From: Providencia huaxiensis
GTDB lineage: Bacteria > Pseudomonadota > Gammaproteobacteria > Enterobacterales > Enterobacteriaceae
NCBI RefSeq assembly: GCF_002843235.3
Contig: NZ_CP031123.2
Coordinates: forward strand, 558,001 to 622,000
Direction: 5' to 3'
Length of the DNA stretch: 64,000 nucleotides
Position 1 is the stretch's first letter. Each line of letters begins with the position of its first letter. A program made the translations under genes and the position numbers. This document shows positions 29,224-39,461 of the stretch, in pieces. The notes under the pieces were generated by a model. That model ran no database searches. It worked only from the letters and a program-made list of their open reading frames with translations, and had not been told where the DNA came from.

Positions 29224-31332
29224 ATGTCCCTGTCAAATAAAACTAAAGAACAAATAACTCAGTGGTATAAAGGGTTATCCGTACAAATTGACGGGTTTGT
29301 TTCTCGAGCACCACAGCGGGAGATGATCGCGCAAGTCGCAAAAAACCTAGCGGATGATGATGGTCGCCATTTGGTCATAGAGGCACCTACAGGGGTGGGG
29401 AAAACGCTATCTTATTTAATACCGGGAATTGCAGTTGGCAGGGAAGAAGGAAAAACCTTAGTAGTCAGTACGGCAAATGTGGCGCTACAAGACCAAATTT
29501 ATAGCAAAGATTTACCGTTATTAAGCAAAATTATTCCTGATCTAAAATATACGGGTGCATTCGGGCGTGCTCGTTATGTTTGTCCTCGTAATTTAGAAGC
29601 TATCTGCGCAGCAGAAGGCGAACAAATTGATTTAATGTTATTGGTGGAAGATAAAACAGAAATTGCGAATAGTGAAGAACGGGCAATTTGTCAGCAGCTG
29701 CGGCATGATTTTCAGAGCTTTGCATGGGATGGGTTAAGGGATCACCACAAACGTGCATTTAGTGATAGTTTATGGCGTAAAGTTAGCACTGATAAAATGA
29801 ATTGTTTGGGTCGTAATTGCCAATTTTATCAGCGGTGTCCATTTTTTATTGCTAGGCGGGAAATCGAAGATGCCGATGTGGTGGTCGCTAATCATGCATT
29901 GGTTATGGCCGCAATGGAGAGTGAGTCGGTTTTGCCGGACCCGAAAAACTTATTATTAGTGCTTGATGAAGGCCACCATGTCCCAGACGTTGCGAGGGAT
30001 GCCCTTGAAGTTGAAGGCGAAATTACGTTAGTTCAATTAACGGCACAGCTTGATAGCTTTATTCAGCATGTTGGGCAATATATGAGCCAATTTCGTCCAG
30101 TGAAGCCACCAAAGCTTGCTAATCCTGAACGGTTACAGCAACATGCAGAAAAATTACGGGAAACATTTCGCGATTTCTCATTATTAGCGAATGCATTATT
30201 ACCAGAAACATCAAAAGAAACTGAATATTTATTTCCACTAGGTGTGTTACCTGAAGCAATGCAATTAAGCTGTCAGGTGTTGTTCAAGCAGACTGATGCG
30301 TTACAAGGGCTGGCTGAAGCTATCTTAAATGATTTAACGGAACAAACTGCGAAACAAGATATCGTTCGCTTACATCGTTCCATTATTGTGACTAGCAGGG
30401 CTATGGGGTACTTTGAAAATATGTCGAAGCTATGGCGGCTGGCGGCATTAGAGCAAAGTTCAGGAGCTCCTGTGTCAAAATGGTTAAGTCGGCGTTATGA
30501 GAAAAACCAATCTCGTTTCTTTATGCATTGTGCGGGGATCCGAGTAAGTGAGCAGTTGCAACATTTGTTATGGCGCAATGTACCTCATATTGTCATTACC
30601 TCGGCAACACTGAGGTCGTTGAACAGTTATTCACGTTTTATGGAACTTACAGGGCTATCCGAAAAAAGTGATGACCGCTTTGTGACATTGTCTTCCCCTT
30701 TTAACCATGTTGAGCAGGGTAAAATTATTATTCCTAAAATGGAATATGAGCCAACTATCAATAATGAAGCTGAACACTTAGCAGAAATGGCGGTATTTTT
30801 CCGTGAGCAATTTACTCAAAATACTCATCGTGGAGTATTGGTTTTATTTAGTAGCCAAAGAGCGATGGAAGGCTTTCTCGAACACGTAAAAGATTTGCGC
30901 TTGCAGCTTTTGGTCCAAGGAGATCAACCTCGCTACCGGTTAGTTGAAACACATTGCGAAAGAATTAACCAAGGGCAAGCTAGTGCCTTAATTGGCTTAC
31001 AATCGTTTGCTGAGGGGTTAGACCTCAAAGGGGAATACTTAACTCAGGTCCATATTCATAAAATTGCGTTTCCACCAGTAACAAACCCAGTGATTATCAC
31101 AGAAGGGGATTGGTTGAAATCATTGAAGAGATACCCATTTGAAGTACAAAGTTTACCGAGCGCTTCATTTAATTTGATACAGCAAGCGGGCAGGCTAATT
31201 CGTAGTCATGAATGTTATGGTGAAATTATTATTTATGATAAACGTTTACTGACTAAAAATTATGGTAAAAGGCTATTAAATGCATTACCAGTATTTCCGA
31301 TAGAACAACCCGAAATACCTAAAAAACAGTAA
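29224..31332 (+). CDS. dinG: ATP-dependent DNA helicase DinG
   Basis: DinG is an SOS-induced XPD-like 5'-3' helicase that resolves R-loops and replication-transcription conflicts. The 702 residues compare with 716 in E. coli. Walker A APTGVGKT is at 54-61. The iron-sulfur-cluster cysteines are around residues 119-205 (YVCPRN, AICAAE, MNCLGRNC, QRCPFF), DEGHH is the Walker B, and QQAGRLIRS is motif VI. The ATG lies about 100 bases after the LexA box. A bidirectional terminator follows. Confidence 0.95.
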   Translation: MSLSNKTKEQITQWYKGLSVQIDGFVSRAPQREMIAQVAKNLADDDGRHLVIEAPTGVGKTLSYLIPGIAVGREEGKTLVVSTANVALQDQIYSKDLPLLSKIIPDLKYTGAFGRARYVCPRNLEAICAAEGEQIDLMLLVEDKTEIANSEERAICQQLRHDFQSFAWDGLRDHHKRAFSDSLWRKVSTDKMNCLGRNCQFYQRCPFFIARREIEDADVVVANHALVMAAMESESVLPDPKNLLLVLDEGHHVPDVARDALEVEGEITLVQLTAQLDSFIQHVGQYMSQFRPVKPPKLANPERLQQHAEKLRETFRDFSLLANALLPETSKETEYLFPLGVLPEAMQLSCQVLFKQTDALQGLAEAILNDLTEQTAKQDIVRLHRSIIVTSRAMGYFENMSKLWRLAALEQSSGAPVSKWLSRRYEKNQSRFFMHCAGIRVSEQLQHLLWRNVPHIVITSATLRSLNSYSRFMELTGLSEKSDDRFVTLSSPFNHVEQGKIIIPKMEYEPTINNEAEHLAEMAVFFREQFTQNTHRGVLVLFSSQRAMEGFLEHVKDLRLQLLVQGDQPRYRLVETHCERINQGQASALIGLQSFAEGLDLKGEYLTQVHIHKIAFPPVTNPVIITEGDWLKSLKRYPFEVQSLPSASFNLIQQAGRLIRSHECYGEIIIYDKRLLTKNYGKRLLNALPVFPIEQPEIPKKQ

Positions 31333-31406
31333 ATAATTAAATTAACTCATTTTATTTTTAGATATTTAAATAACAGTTTGATTTATAGTTATTTACTCGC
31401 AAATAA

Positions 31407-31430
31407 AATGGCCACTTTTCAGTGGCCATT
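31407..31430. terminator. Bidirectional terminator between dinG and dps
   Basis: A perfect 10-base-pair stem AATGGCCACT / AGTGGCCATT with a TTTC loop lies between the convergent dinG and dps genes. Its A/T-rich flanks suit both directions. Confidence 0.75.
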
Positions 31431-31460
31431 GGTCAATTTTAATTGACTCTATTTACGACA

Positions 31461-31964
31461 TTACTCAATATTGGCTTCTAAGAACCAGAGGAATTTATCC
31501 ATATCGCGGGAAGCCGCAGTAAACATATCCGCAGTGTCTTCGTCTTCCACTTCATCAATGGCTTTGCGGATATCATTCGCGACAATAGCATAGCGGTCGG
31601 CTAACGCTTTCAAGTGGTCTTGTACGCTATGGATATTAATTGGGTAAGCTTCTAACGAAGTGAAGCGGTTAACTTCTTGGGTTGTACCAATAGCAACCCC
31701 ACCCAATTGAACCGCGCGCTCTGCGAATTCATCTAAATGTTCAACTAACGTGGTTCTAAAGCCATCTAGCATTTCATGTACAGCGATAAAATTGCGACCA
31801 CGCATATTCCAGTGGGCTTGTTTAGTCATTAGAGAGAGATCGGTAAAGTGGACAACCATAACATTAAGAATTCCAATGGTTTCCAATTTTACGCTGTCTT
31901 CCATATCATTACGTGTATATAAAAGTTCATTTGAAGATGCTTTAAATAATTTAGCTGTGCTCAT
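31461..31964 (-). CDS. dps: DNA protection during starvation protein (ferritin-like)
   Basis: Dps is a dodecameric miniferritin that oxidises Fe(II) with hydrogen peroxide and coats DNA in stationary phase. The 167 residues equal the E. coli length. The ferroxidase-site residues lie in [22 protein letters not shown] and the following [12 protein letters not shown]. The Lys-containing N-terminal tail used for DNA binding is short (STAKLFKAS). GAGAGGA precedes the ATG. No OxyR or IHF site was firmly identified upstream. Confidence 0.96.
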   Translation of the reverse strand: MSTAKLFKASSNELLYTRNDMEDSVKLETIGILNVMVVHFTDLSLMTKQAHWNMRGRNFIAVHEMLDGFRTTLVEHLDEFAERAVQLGGVAIGTTQEVNRFTSLEAYPINIHSVQDHLKALADRYAIVANDIRKAIDEVEDEDTADMFTAASRDMDKFLWFLEANIE

Positions 31965-32231
31965 GATTCATCCTCTCTTAAATATGAATTTGTTTAGTAA
32001 CCTCATCTGTCAATAAATATAAAATAACCAAACTAATTTGTCATAATGTAATAAACGATTAATTTAATAGGTCTATTCGATATACTTTATTAACCGTTAA
32101 TTAATTGTGGATCTTCGATACTAATCGTTTTTGACAATAAGTGCGATAGAGATAATTAATTTTTATTTAAAGCATAAACTAGAAATAAAAATAGATTATT
32201 TCAAATTGATGAATAAAACTTTACACGAAAA

Positions 32232-32270
32232 AAGGTTAATAAATATCAATATATCGAATTTATTAACCTT
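32232..32270 (-). terminator. Terminator of rhtA
   Basis: A perfect 13-base-pair inverted repeat, AAGGTTAATAAAT / ATTTATTAACCTT, with a 13-base loop lies after rhtA. On the minus strand it is followed by TTTTCG. The rest of 31965-32302 (338 bases) is AT-rich promoter region for dps with no open frame I can support. Confidence 0.75.
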
Positions 32271-32302
32271 GACTGTCTTTGTTTGCTTCTAGCTTTTAGT
32301 GG

Positions 32303-33190
32303 CTAGGACACTTTTTCAATTTTTGACTTTGGTACCGCTGTTGAGGTGGAACCAATAGAAGCACAGACAATACATAATAAGGCTAACCACTGAGTCATCG
32401 TTAAGTGCTCATTTAGGAAAACAATTCCTAAAAATGCACCCATACAAGGTTCAAGGCTCATCAATGTACCAAAAGTTCGGGCAGGTAAACGCGTTAGCGC
32501 GATCATTTCTAAAGTATAAGGAAATGCGGTTGATAAAATCGCGACTGCTAGTGCAATAGGTAAAATTGAAGGGTCGAACATCACCTCGACACCTGTTTGC
32601 ATTAAACCGATCGGGAAGAAAATCATCGCAGAAATAAATGAACCGATAGCCACGGTGGCAGCGCCATAGCCCGCTCCCGCTCGTTGGCCAAATATAATAT
32701 ACAACCCCCAACAGACACCGGCTCCGAGAGCATAGATAGCACCGAGTGTATCAATGGATTCAATATTATCGCCAATTGGGAGTAAAAATAATAACCCAAC
32801 TATAACAAGGGCTATCCACAAAAAATCAATTGGGCGGCGAGAGGAGAACATTGCGACAGCTAAAGGACCAGTAAACTCTAGTGCAACGGCTATTCCTAAT
32901 GGAATGCGCTCAAGGGAAAGGTAAAACAAATAATTCATCGTACCTAGGGACAAGCCGTAGGCTAGCAGTGGAACTAGCGAGCTTCTTCTGAATTTTAAAC
33001 GCCAAGGTTTAAAAATAACAAATAATATAATTGTAGCAAGCAATAAACGTAAACCAGTAACACCGGGAGCGCCGATAACAGGAAATAAAGTTTTAGCTAA
33101 AGAAGCCCCGCTTTGAATAGAGGTCATAGCAAGCAGTAATAACCCGATAGGTAATAGCGGAAATGCGCTCTTTTTAGTGTCGGCAGACAT
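32303..33190 (-). CDS. rhtA: Threonine/homoserine exporter RhtA
   Basis: RhtA is an inner-membrane EamA-family (DMT) exporter of threonine and homoserine. With the ATG at 33190 the protein is 295 residues, exactly the E. coli length, with ten hydrophobic helices. Family segments IQSGASLAKTLFP, GIAVALEFTGPLAVA, ATVAIGSFISA and LEMIALTRLPARTFGTLMSLEP closely match RhtA. An in-frame TTG upstream at 33211 has no ribosome site. dps lies downstream as in E. coli. Confidence 0.94.
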   Translation of the reverse strand: MSADTKKSAFPLLPIGLLLLAMTSIQSGASLAKTLFPVIGAPGVTGLRLLLATIILFVIFKPWRLKFRRSSLVPLLAYGLSLGTMNYLFYLSLERIPLGIAVALEFTGPLAVAMFSSRRPIDFLWIALVIVGLLFLLPIGDNIESIDTLGAIYALGAGVCWGLYIIFGQRAGAGYGAATVAIGSFISAMIFFPIGLMQTGVEVMFDPSILPIALAVAILSTAFPYTLEMIALTRLPARTFGTLMSLEPCMGAFLGIVFLNEHLTMTQWLALLCIVCASIGSTSTAVPKSKIEKVS

Positions 33191-33344
33191 AAATAAGTAA
33201 ACCTCAGACAACGTAACTTAATTGGCAATAAATATTTAGAAAAATAAGTATTTGATGATGAAAAATAATTTCTGACAGATTATCTCATAAAACCCTGCTG
33301 CTTTATATTTCTTTATTTTACAGCTAACAATAACAAGGTGATAA

Positions 33345-33428
33345 ATGTGCTCTATGGGTATTCAAGGTGTTGGTTTAACTGAATGGCGATGTTATAAACA
33401 TGGATTAACTTTATGGTGGGAAGGATGA
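33345..33428 (+). CDS. Possible 27-residue small ORF
   Basis: An ATG with AAGG 6 bases upstream opens a 27-codon frame (MCSMGIQGVG...LWWEG) in the 313-base gap between rhtA and the LOG gene. It is rich in Trp and Gly. No family is recognised and chance is quite possible. The gap otherwise holds the promoters of the flanking divergent genes. Confidence 0.22.
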   Translation: MCSMGIQGVGLTEWRCYKHGLTLWWEG

Positions 33429-33431
33429 TGC

Positions 33432-33459
33432 TTGAGCTTCTACACTAGGCTCGTATAAT
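33432..33459 (+). promoter_or_regulatory. Sigma-70-type promoter for the LOG-family gene
   Basis: TTGAGC (33432-33437), a 16-base spacer and a consensus TATAAT (33454-33459) lie 45 bases before the gene start. Confidence 0.55.
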
Positions 33460-33503
33460 TCCATTCTCTAAAAAGCCACTATAAAAATGGAAATGAGGAA
33501 CAA

Positions 33504-34079
33504 ATGGGGAAAATTAAAAGCATTGCAGTGTATTGTGGTTCAAGCATGGGGAAAAACGAAATTTATCAGCAAAAAGCCATTGAATTTGCTAAAGAAATGG
33601 TTAGTCGCGATATCACATTAGTCTATGGTGGGGCGAGTGTGGGGATTATGGGAACGGTTGCTGATACTGTTTTGTCATTAGGTGGTAAGGCGATTGGTGT
33701 GATCCCTTCATTGCTAGAAGAACGCGAAATTTCTCATAAGAATTTAACTGAGCTGTATAAAGTTGAAACGATGCATCAGCGTAAAAGTAAAATGATTGAA
33801 CTTGCCGATGCTTTTGTCGCTTTACCAGGCGGTTATGGCACGCTTGAAGAGTACGCAGAAGTATTTACTTGGAGCCAAATTGGTTTACATACTAAACCAT
33901 GTGCCTTGTTTAATATTAATAATTATTGGCAACCATTGATTGATATGACAAATAAAATGGCGGATGAAGGCTTCCTACATGAAAAATATCGTCATATGGC
34001 GATTGTGAATGATTCGCCAGCTGAATTACTAGAAAGCTTCGAAACGTATATTGCGCCACCAATTAAAACTTACGATTAG
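33504..34079 (+). CDS. LOG-family protein (TIGR00730; Rossmann-fold nucleotide phosphoribohydrolase)
   Basis: The 191-residue protein has YCGSSMG at the N-terminus, a GGASVGIMG loop, and the family motif PGGYGTLEE near residue 108, with R/K in HQRKSKM before it. Plant LOG and bacterial relatives cleave nucleoside 5'-monophosphates to free base and ribose 5-phosphate. The size places it in the short LOG group, not the long PpnN type. The substrate in this organism is unknown. AGGAA precedes the ATG. Confidence 0.87.
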   Translation: MGKIKSIAVYCGSSMGKNEIYQQKAIEFAKEMVSRDITLVYGGASVGIMGTVADTVLSLGGKAIGVIPSLLEEREISHKNLTELYKVETMHQRKSKMIELADAFVALPGGYGTLEEYAEVFTWSQIGLHTKPCALFNINNYWQPLIDMTNKMADEGFLHEKYRHMAIVNDSPAELLESFETYIAPPIKTYD

Positions 34080-34109
34080 CATTAATATCGAAATCACAGA
34101 GAGGAATGC

Positions 34110-34568
34110 ATGATAAGGGAAGCTATAAAAAGTGATATAGACTCTATTTTATCGCTTTATCAAATTTTGTTTTCGGAAATGGCATTACTAGACCCCGAGC
34201 GCTTACAACCTGCAGAGCAGGCTAGGGAATTTATTGAAAATGCGATTATCGATGATAAATTTTATTTGTTAGTTGCTGAATTTAACAGTGAGATTAAAGG
34301 ATTTTGCATCGCGCAACAACAAGTTGCTGATCCTTATAGCTGCATTGTTCCTCGAAATTTTGGTTATATTTTTGACTTAGTGGTTGACCCCAATTTCCGT
34401 GGTGAAAAAGCAGGGCAAAAATTACTCGATGGCATTAAAGTATGGGCGAAGAGTAGGCAGTTTAGCCACTTGGAGCTGTCGGTATTAGCGCAAAATCATA
34501 AAGCCATTAAGTTTTATGAGCGAGAAGGGCTAACAGAAATCAGCCGTACTATGGGGATCACGCTTTAG
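34110..34568 (+). CDS. GNAT-family N-acetyltransferase
   Basis: The 152-residue protein shows the GNAT fold: IREAIKSDIDSILSLY start, beta-strand 4 IFDLVVDPNFRGEKAGQKLL with the acetyl-CoA pyrophosphate-binding loop (R-G-x-x-x-G), and LSVLAQNHKAIKFYEREGL (motif B) near the end. It follows the LOG gene by 30 bases with GAGAGGA as ribosome site, so the two may be cotranscribed. The substrate is unknown. Confidence 0.88.
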   Translation: MIREAIKSDIDSILSLYQILFSEMALLDPERLQPAEQAREFIENAIIDDKFYLLVAEFNSEIKGFCIAQQQVADPYSCIVPRNFGYIFDLVVDPNFRGEKAGQKLLDGIKVWAKSRQFSHLELSVLAQNHKAIKFYEREGLTEISRTMGITL

Positions 34569-34802
34569 TTTGGCATTTAGTCAGCCTTTCCTTCCGTGCT
34601 AATCAATTTGCTGAAAACAGCACAAGATCTAAGCGGTGTAATATGGCATAATGCGCCGCTATTTATACCTGCCATACTCTAATGACCATGCATGGAATGT
34701 ATTTTGCTGCTCAAATCACTATTTTGGGTTGTTTTGCACGCTGTAGTCATGGAACCCAAATCATCGCAGGCTATTTTACACCGTTTAATTTAAGGCATAG
34801 CA

Positions 34803-36401
34803 GTGTTAACAACGAACAATATCACTATGCAGTTTGGCAGTAAGCCACTGTTTGAAAACATTTCAGTTAAATTTGGCACAGGCAACCGTTATGGTTTGAT
34901 CGGCGCAAATGGCGCAGGTAAATCCACATTTATGAAGATCTTAGGGGGAGACTTAACCCCAACAGCGGGTAATGTGAGCACGACTGATCCAAATGAGCGT
35001 ATTGGTAAACTTCGCCAAGATCAGTTCGCATTTGAAGAATTTACCGTGCTTGATACCGTGATTATGGGGCATAGCGAACTGTGGGATGTAAAACAAGAGC
35101 GCGATAGGATCTACGCCTCACCTGAAATGAGCGAAGAAGACGGCTACCGAGTCGCTGACTTAGAGGTCGCTTATGGTGAAATGGACGGCTATAGCGCAGA
35201 AGCACGTGCAGGTGAATTATTACTGGGTGTAGGTATCCCTGTTGAACAGCATTATGGGCCGATGAGTGAAGTCGCACCTGGCTGGAAACTGCGTGTGCTA
35301 CTGGCACAGGCCCTATTTTCTGATCCAGATATTTTATTACTCGATGAGCCGACGAACAACTTGGATATCGATACGATTCGTTGGTTAGAGCAAGTGCTGA
35401 ATGATCGTAACTGTACCATGATCATTATTTCCCATGATAGGCACTTTTTAAATACCGTATGTACGCACATGGCTGACCTAGATTATGGTGAATTACGTTT
35501 ATTCACGGGTAACTATGATGAATATATGATCGCGGCAACCCAAGCTCGTGAACGTCTATTGTCGGATAACGCAAAGAAAAAAGCGCAAATTGCTGAGCTG
35601 CAATCTTTCGTTAGTCGTTTTAGTGCGAATGCTTCTAAGTCGAAACAAGCGACTTCCCGTGCACGTCAAATTGATAAAATTCAATTGGATGAGGTGAAAG
35701 CGTCTAGCCGTCAAAACCCATTCATTCGTTTTGAACAAGAGAAAAAATTGTTCCGCAATGCACTGGAATTAGAAGCGGTAACGAACGGTTATGACCAAGG
35801 GCCATTATTTAAAAACGTCAATTTATTACTGGAAGTTGGCGAAAAAATGGCGGTTATTGGTGCTAACGGTATCGGTAAAACGACATTCTTAAAAACGCTG
35901 GTGGGTGAACAACCTGCAACGAGCGGAATGGTTAAATGGTCAGAAAACAGTAGCATTGGTTACTATGCTCAAGACCACGCAGAAGATTTTGAAACAGATT
36001 TAACCGTGTTTGACTGGATGAGTCAGTGGAAAAGTGAAGGAGATGACGAGCAAGCGGTGCGCAGTATTTTAGGCCGTTTACTGTTTTCTCAAGATGACAT
36101 TAAAAAGAAAGTTAAAGTGTTATCCGGTGGTGAACAAGGGCGCATGTTATTTGGTAAGTTAATGATGCAACAACCAAATATTTTGATTATGGATGAACCA
36201 ACCAACCACTTGGATATGGAATCTATCGAATCATTAAACTTAGCTCTCGAATTATACAAAGGAACGTTAATTTTCGTTTCCCATGACCGTGAGTTTGTCA
36301 GCTCGTTAGCGAGCCGTATTTTGGAGATTAAAGAAGATAAAGTCATTGATTTCAAAGGTACTTATGATGAATACCTGACAAGCCAAGGTGTCGTTCTTTA
36401 A
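34803..36401 (+). CDS. ybiT: ABC-F family ATPase YbiT
   Basis: The 532-residue protein is collinear with E. coli YbiT (530 residues). It contains two ABC ATPase domains with Walker A GANGAGKS near residue 37 and GANGIGKT near 355. Each has [11 protein letters not shown] or [11 protein letters not shown], and the linker typical of ABC-F proteins joins them. Members bind the ribosomal E site and relieve stalling. There is no transmembrane part. The start is GTG with AAGG about 8 bases upstream, giving the YbiT N-terminus. Confidence 0.95.
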   Translation: MLTTNNITMQFGSKPLFENISVKFGTGNRYGLIGANGAGKSTFMKILGGDLTPTAGNVSTTDPNERIGKLRQDQFAFEEFTVLDTVIMGHSELWDVKQERDRIYASPEMSEEDGYRVADLEVAYGEMDGYSAEARAGELLLGVGIPVEQHYGPMSEVAPGWKLRVLLAQALFSDPDILLLDEPTNNLDIDTIRWLEQVLNDRNCTMIIISHDRHFLNTVCTHMADLDYGELRLFTGNYDEYMIAATQARERLLSDNAKKKAQIAELQSFVSRFSANASKSKQATSRARQIDKIQLDEVKASSRQNPFIRFEQEKKLFRNALELEAVTNGYDQGPLFKNVNLLLEVGEKMAVIGANGIGKTTFLKTLVGEQPATSGMVKWSENSSIGYYAQDHAEDFETDLTVFDWMSQWKSEGDDEQAVRSILGRLLFSQDDIKKKVKVLSGGEQGRMLFGKLMMQQPNILIMDEPTNHLDMESIESLNLALELYKGTLIFVSHDREFVSSLASRILEIKEDKVIDFKGTYDEYLTSQGVVL

Positions 36402-36423
36402 ATCTGGTTTTTGGATGAAAAAC

Positions 36424-36451
36424 AAAAAGCCCTCAATTCTGAGGGCTTTTT
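36424..36451. terminator. Bidirectional terminator between ybiT and yjdM
   Basis: An 11-base-pair stem AAAAAGCCCTC / GAGGGCTTTTT with a 6-base loop has A and T runs at its ends. It serves both convergent genes. Confidence 0.92.
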
Positions 36452-36467
36452 AATGGGCGAAGTAAAC

Positions 36468-36803
36468 TTAGTTTTTCTTCACAAATTCAGATTTCAATTT
36501 CATTTGGCCGAAGCCATCAATTTTACAGTCGATATTGTGGTCGCCTTCGACCAAACGGATACCTTTAACGCGGGTACCAATTTTTAGCATAGAAGAGCTG
36601 CCTTTGACTTTAAGATCTTTAATAACCGTGATGGTATCACCATCAGCTAACAGGTTGCCATTGGCATCTTTTACAATCAATTCATCAATATCAGCTACAG
36701 GCTCGGCATCATTCCATTCATGCGCGCACTCAGGGCAGATATACATATCGTTATCAGTATAGGTGTATTCAGACTGGCATTTCGGGCAAGGAGGGAATTG
36801 CAT
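36468..36803 (-). CDS. yjdM: YjdM/PhnA family zinc-ribbon protein
   Basis: With the second ATG (36803; GAGAG 7 bases upstream) the protein is 111 residues, identical in length to E. coli YjdM (formerly PhnA). The N-terminal zinc ribbon CPKC...CPEC is followed by the conserved [14 protein letters not shown] and [22 protein letters not shown] core. Despite the old name it is not the phosphonoacetate hydrolase; its function is unknown. Longer in-frame starts (to 36869) lack a ribosome site. Confidence 0.92.
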   Translation of the reverse strand: MQFPPCPKCQSEYTYTDNDMYICPECAHEWNDAEPVADIDELIVKDANGNLLADGDTITVIKDLKVKGSSSMLKIGTRVKGIRLVEGDHNIDCKIDGFGQMKLKSEFVKKN

Positions 36804-37012
36804 ATTCATACTCTCAGTAACTTTATCAAAAGAATAAACAGTGGTGATATTTAAACCATCAAGCACCACAAAAGAGAGATAGTATAAGGTGAAAGGACAA
36901 TTAAATTATTTTTTCGGATTATTCCTAGTTTTGGTGTGATGAAAATGGGAAAAAGGCGAGAAAAGCCTCGCCTGAGTGATGAGAAAAAACAACTTGCCCG
37001 AAAATTTAGTCG

Positions 37013-37765
37013 TTAGCCTTTAGAACAGACTTCACAATGGGGATCTTTGCTAAGTTTAAATTGGCGAAAATCCATAGTCATTGCATCAAATAACAATACT
37101 TTTCCTGAATTAACTTTCCCATAATTAGCTAATAATTTAATTGTTTCCATTGCTTCTAGCGTACCAATGGTACCAACTAAAGGGGACATAACTCCGGCTT
37201 CAACACAAGTTAAGTTATTTTCACCAAATAAACGGCTTAAACAGTGATAACAAGGGGTGCTTTCTTCATAAGTGAAAACAGACAATTGCCCTTCCATGCG
37301 GATGGCAGCACCTGAAACCAGTGGTTTTTTCTGTGGTAAACACAGGCGATTAAGCTGTTCACGAATGGCAACGTTATCGGTGCAGTCTAAGACCACATCA
37401 TGGTGCATGATTAATTCATCAAGTTGAGCATCATCTAGTTGTGCATTGACGGTGTCAATTTGGATATGTGGGTTAATGGCAGCAAGTTGCACTTTAGCTG
37501 AATCAACTTTGGGTGTACCAATGGTGGCGTCACGGTGCAAAATTTGCCGTTGCAAGTTAGATAACGACACAGTATCGAAATCCACCAATGTCAGATGACC
37601 GACACCGGCAGCAGCAAGGTATTGTGTTGCAGCGCAGCCTAAACCGCCAAGGCCAATAACTAGCACTTTGCCAGCCTTAAGTTTTTCCTGCCCATCGAAA
37701 TCAAACCCACGGAGGATAATTTGGCGGTTATACCGCAACATTTCCAGATCGCTAAGCTCTTGCAC
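37013..37765 (-). CDS. moeB: Molybdopterin-synthase adenylyltransferase
   Basis: MoeB is an E1-like enzyme that adenylates the C-terminal glycine of MoaD. The 250 residues (E. coli 249) show the nucleotide-binding GLGGLGCAATQYLA near residue 38 and the DFDTVSLSNLQRQ segment. The zinc-binding pairs CYHC and CEVC and the CVEAGV region are also visible. The start is GTG, 5 bases after the moeA stop. It acts on the product of the moaD gene at 17101. Confidence 0.95.
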   Translation of the reverse strand: MQELSDLEMLRYNRQIILRGFDFDGQEKLKAGKVLVIGLGGLGCAATQYLAAAGVGHLTLVDFDTVSLSNLQRQILHRDATIGTPKVDSAKVQLAAINPHIQIDTVNAQLDDAQLDELIMHHDVVLDCTDNVAIREQLNRLCLPQKKPLVSGAAIRMEGQLSVFTYEESTPCYHCLSRLFGENNLTCVEAGVMSPLVGTIGTLEAMETIKLLANYGKVNSGKVLLFDAMTMDFRQFKLSKDPHCEVCSKG

Positions 37766-37770
37766 AGTTA

Positions 37771-39012
37771 TTATTCACTTTTTAATAAATAGTTAAACAT
37801 TTCGACTTCAACCATTTCACCTGCTTCAACACGCCCACGCTCTCGTTCAAGGACAATAAAGCAGTTAGCTAAACTAAATGAACTAAACACGTGTGAGCCT
37901 TGGTGACCCGTTGTGGCGACTTGTAACTGTCCTTGCTCATTGGTGCTTAGAATTCCTCGTTGAAAATCTAAACGGCCCGGGCTTTTCTTCAATGTGGTGG
38001 TAACTGGAACTTTAAAGCGTAGCGGGGCACGCCATTGGCTGTGCCCTGAAAGACGAGCAATCAGCGGTTGAACCAATTGGTAGAAGGTGAGTGCTGCGGA
38101 AACGGGGTTCCCCGGTAGCCCACAAAACCAAGCGTCACTCAGCTTGCCAAATGCAAAGGGTTTTCCTGGTTTTATAGCTAGCTTCCAAAAACCAATCGTG
38201 CCTAATTCATCCAAAATTTGTTTGGTATAGTCGGCTTCACCCACGGAAACTCCACCACTACTGATCACTAAATCCGCGTGTTGGTTAGCTTCGATAAAGG
38301 TTTGTTTGAGTTTTTCTGGCGAGTCCGGTATCACACCTAAATCGAGCACTTCGCAGTTAAGTTTTTCAAGCATCAGACGGACGGTAAAGCGGTTAGTATC
38401 ATAAATTTGCCCATCTGCTAAAGGAAGGCCGACCGCTTGTAGTTCATCACCCGTTGAAAAAACGGCAACTTTAAGGCGACGATATACGGCGACATCTGCA
38501 ATACCCAGTGAAGCAATTAAAGGTAGCTGAGCAGTGGTAAGTAAGGTTCCTGCAGGGAACACCGCACTGCCTTGGGCAATATCTTCCCCAGCTTTACGAA
38601 TATTACTGCCTTGTTTGATGGGGTGGGTGAATATAATCCCTTGTTCGGTTTGTTCTGTAGACTCTTGCATGACAACAGTGTCCACACCTTGTGGAATTGG
38701 AGCACCCGTCATAATACGCACGCAGCAACCCGCTTTGAGCTCACCTTCCATCGGGTTGCCAGCAAATGATTTACCTGCCACAGGCATTGGCGTTTTACCA
38801 TCCCAATCGGCAAAACGTAAGCCATAACCATCCATCGCAGAATTATCAAATGGCGGAACATTGATAGGGGAAATTAGGTCTGTTGCAATGATGCGCTGTG
38901 CAGAGGAGGTCAGTGGAATGATTTCTGTATCTGTGACGGTTTTCGTTTGAGATAGTAATTTTTCCAATGCAACATTTAGAGAAATCAAATCGTTAGTATG
39001 ACACTGATCCAT
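37771..39012 (-). CDS. moeA: Molybdopterin molybdenumtransferase
   Basis: MoeA inserts molybdate into adenylylated molybdopterin to form the molybdenum cofactor. The 413 residues compare with 411 in E. coli. [18 protein letters not shown](A)[20 protein letters not shown] and [12 protein letters not shown] are the conserved MoeA motifs. It heads a moeA-moeB operon. The 449-base region before it is shared with the divergent folE. Confidence 0.95.
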   Translation of the reverse strand: MDQCHTNDLISLNVALEKLLSQTKTVTDTEIIPLTSSAQRIIATDLISPINVPPFDNSAMDGYGLRFADWDGKTPMPVAGKSFAGNPMEGELKAGCCVRIMTGAPIPQGVDTVVMQESTEQTEQGIIFTHPIKQGSNIRKAGEDIAQGSAVFPAGTLLTTAQLPLIASLGIADVAVYRRLKVAVFSTGDELQAVGLPLADGQIYDTNRFTVRLMLEKLNCEVLDLGVIPDSPEKLKQTFIEANQHADLVISSGGVSVGEADYTKQILDELGTIGFWKLAIKPGKPFAFGKLSDAWFCGLPGNPVSAALTFYQLVQPLIARLSGHSQWRAPLRFKVPVTTTLKKSPGRLDFQRGILSTNEQGQLQVATTGHQGSHVFSSFSLANCFIVLERERGRVEAGEMVEVEMFNYLLKSE

Positions 39013-39268
39013 AAATAATGACCCTCATTATTGTTATCTGCCTTGAGGCTTTAAAATGTGTTCGTAATGCATATTATGGCAGAAATCCATTAGTGGGTGA
39101 ATGAATAGAAATTGATTACAGATAGCTTTTGGTCAGATTTAACCAGTAAGGTGGCATTATCACAAACAAAATTATGCACAGAATGGTTAATGCTTAGGTT
39201 ATGTATTGTGTTACTTATTGGCGGGTTATTGGTTTTTCACCATTCAAGGTTAAAGGATTGAGAGAAAG

Positions 39269-39284
39269 TGTGATAAAAATCACG
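39269..39284. promoter_or_regulatory. CRP-like site between moeA and folE
   Basis: TGTGA, six bases, TCACG matches the CRP consensus TGTGA-N6-TCACA at nine of ten positions. It lies 186 bases before folE and about 257 before moeA in a 449-base gap (39013-39461) that shows no other recognisable element. Which gene it serves is unclear. FNR is a weaker alternative. Confidence 0.5.
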
Positions 39285-39461
39285 TTATATAAGGTGTTAA
39301 ATCGTTTAAAGAAAGTAATCATTGGGTGAATGAATTACAGGGTTAAATGCAATTATTTCACGGCAATGATCTATGTTGTGCTGGATTATCTGTACCTGCT
39401 GTTTTAGAGTACCGCACACCTGCATTTTATAAAAATAGTAATACCATTTGTGGAGGCTCAC

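Noticed and set aside
33345..33428. Treating the 27-codon frame near rhtA as a finding.
   Set aside because: It has a fair ribosome site but is too short to separate from chance, so it is listed only as a low-confidence feature.
36468..36869. Longer 133-residue start for yjdM.
   Set aside because: The extra residues do not match the family and the ribosome site lies next to the internal ATG that gives the standard 111 residues.
39201..39329. 42-codon frame (MYCVTYWRVIG...) in the moeA-folE gap, with a short stretch faintly like the small protein MntS.
   Set aside because: The ribosome site is only 2 bases from the ATG, the similarity covers only about ten residues, and the location differs from mntS. 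Chance is more likely.
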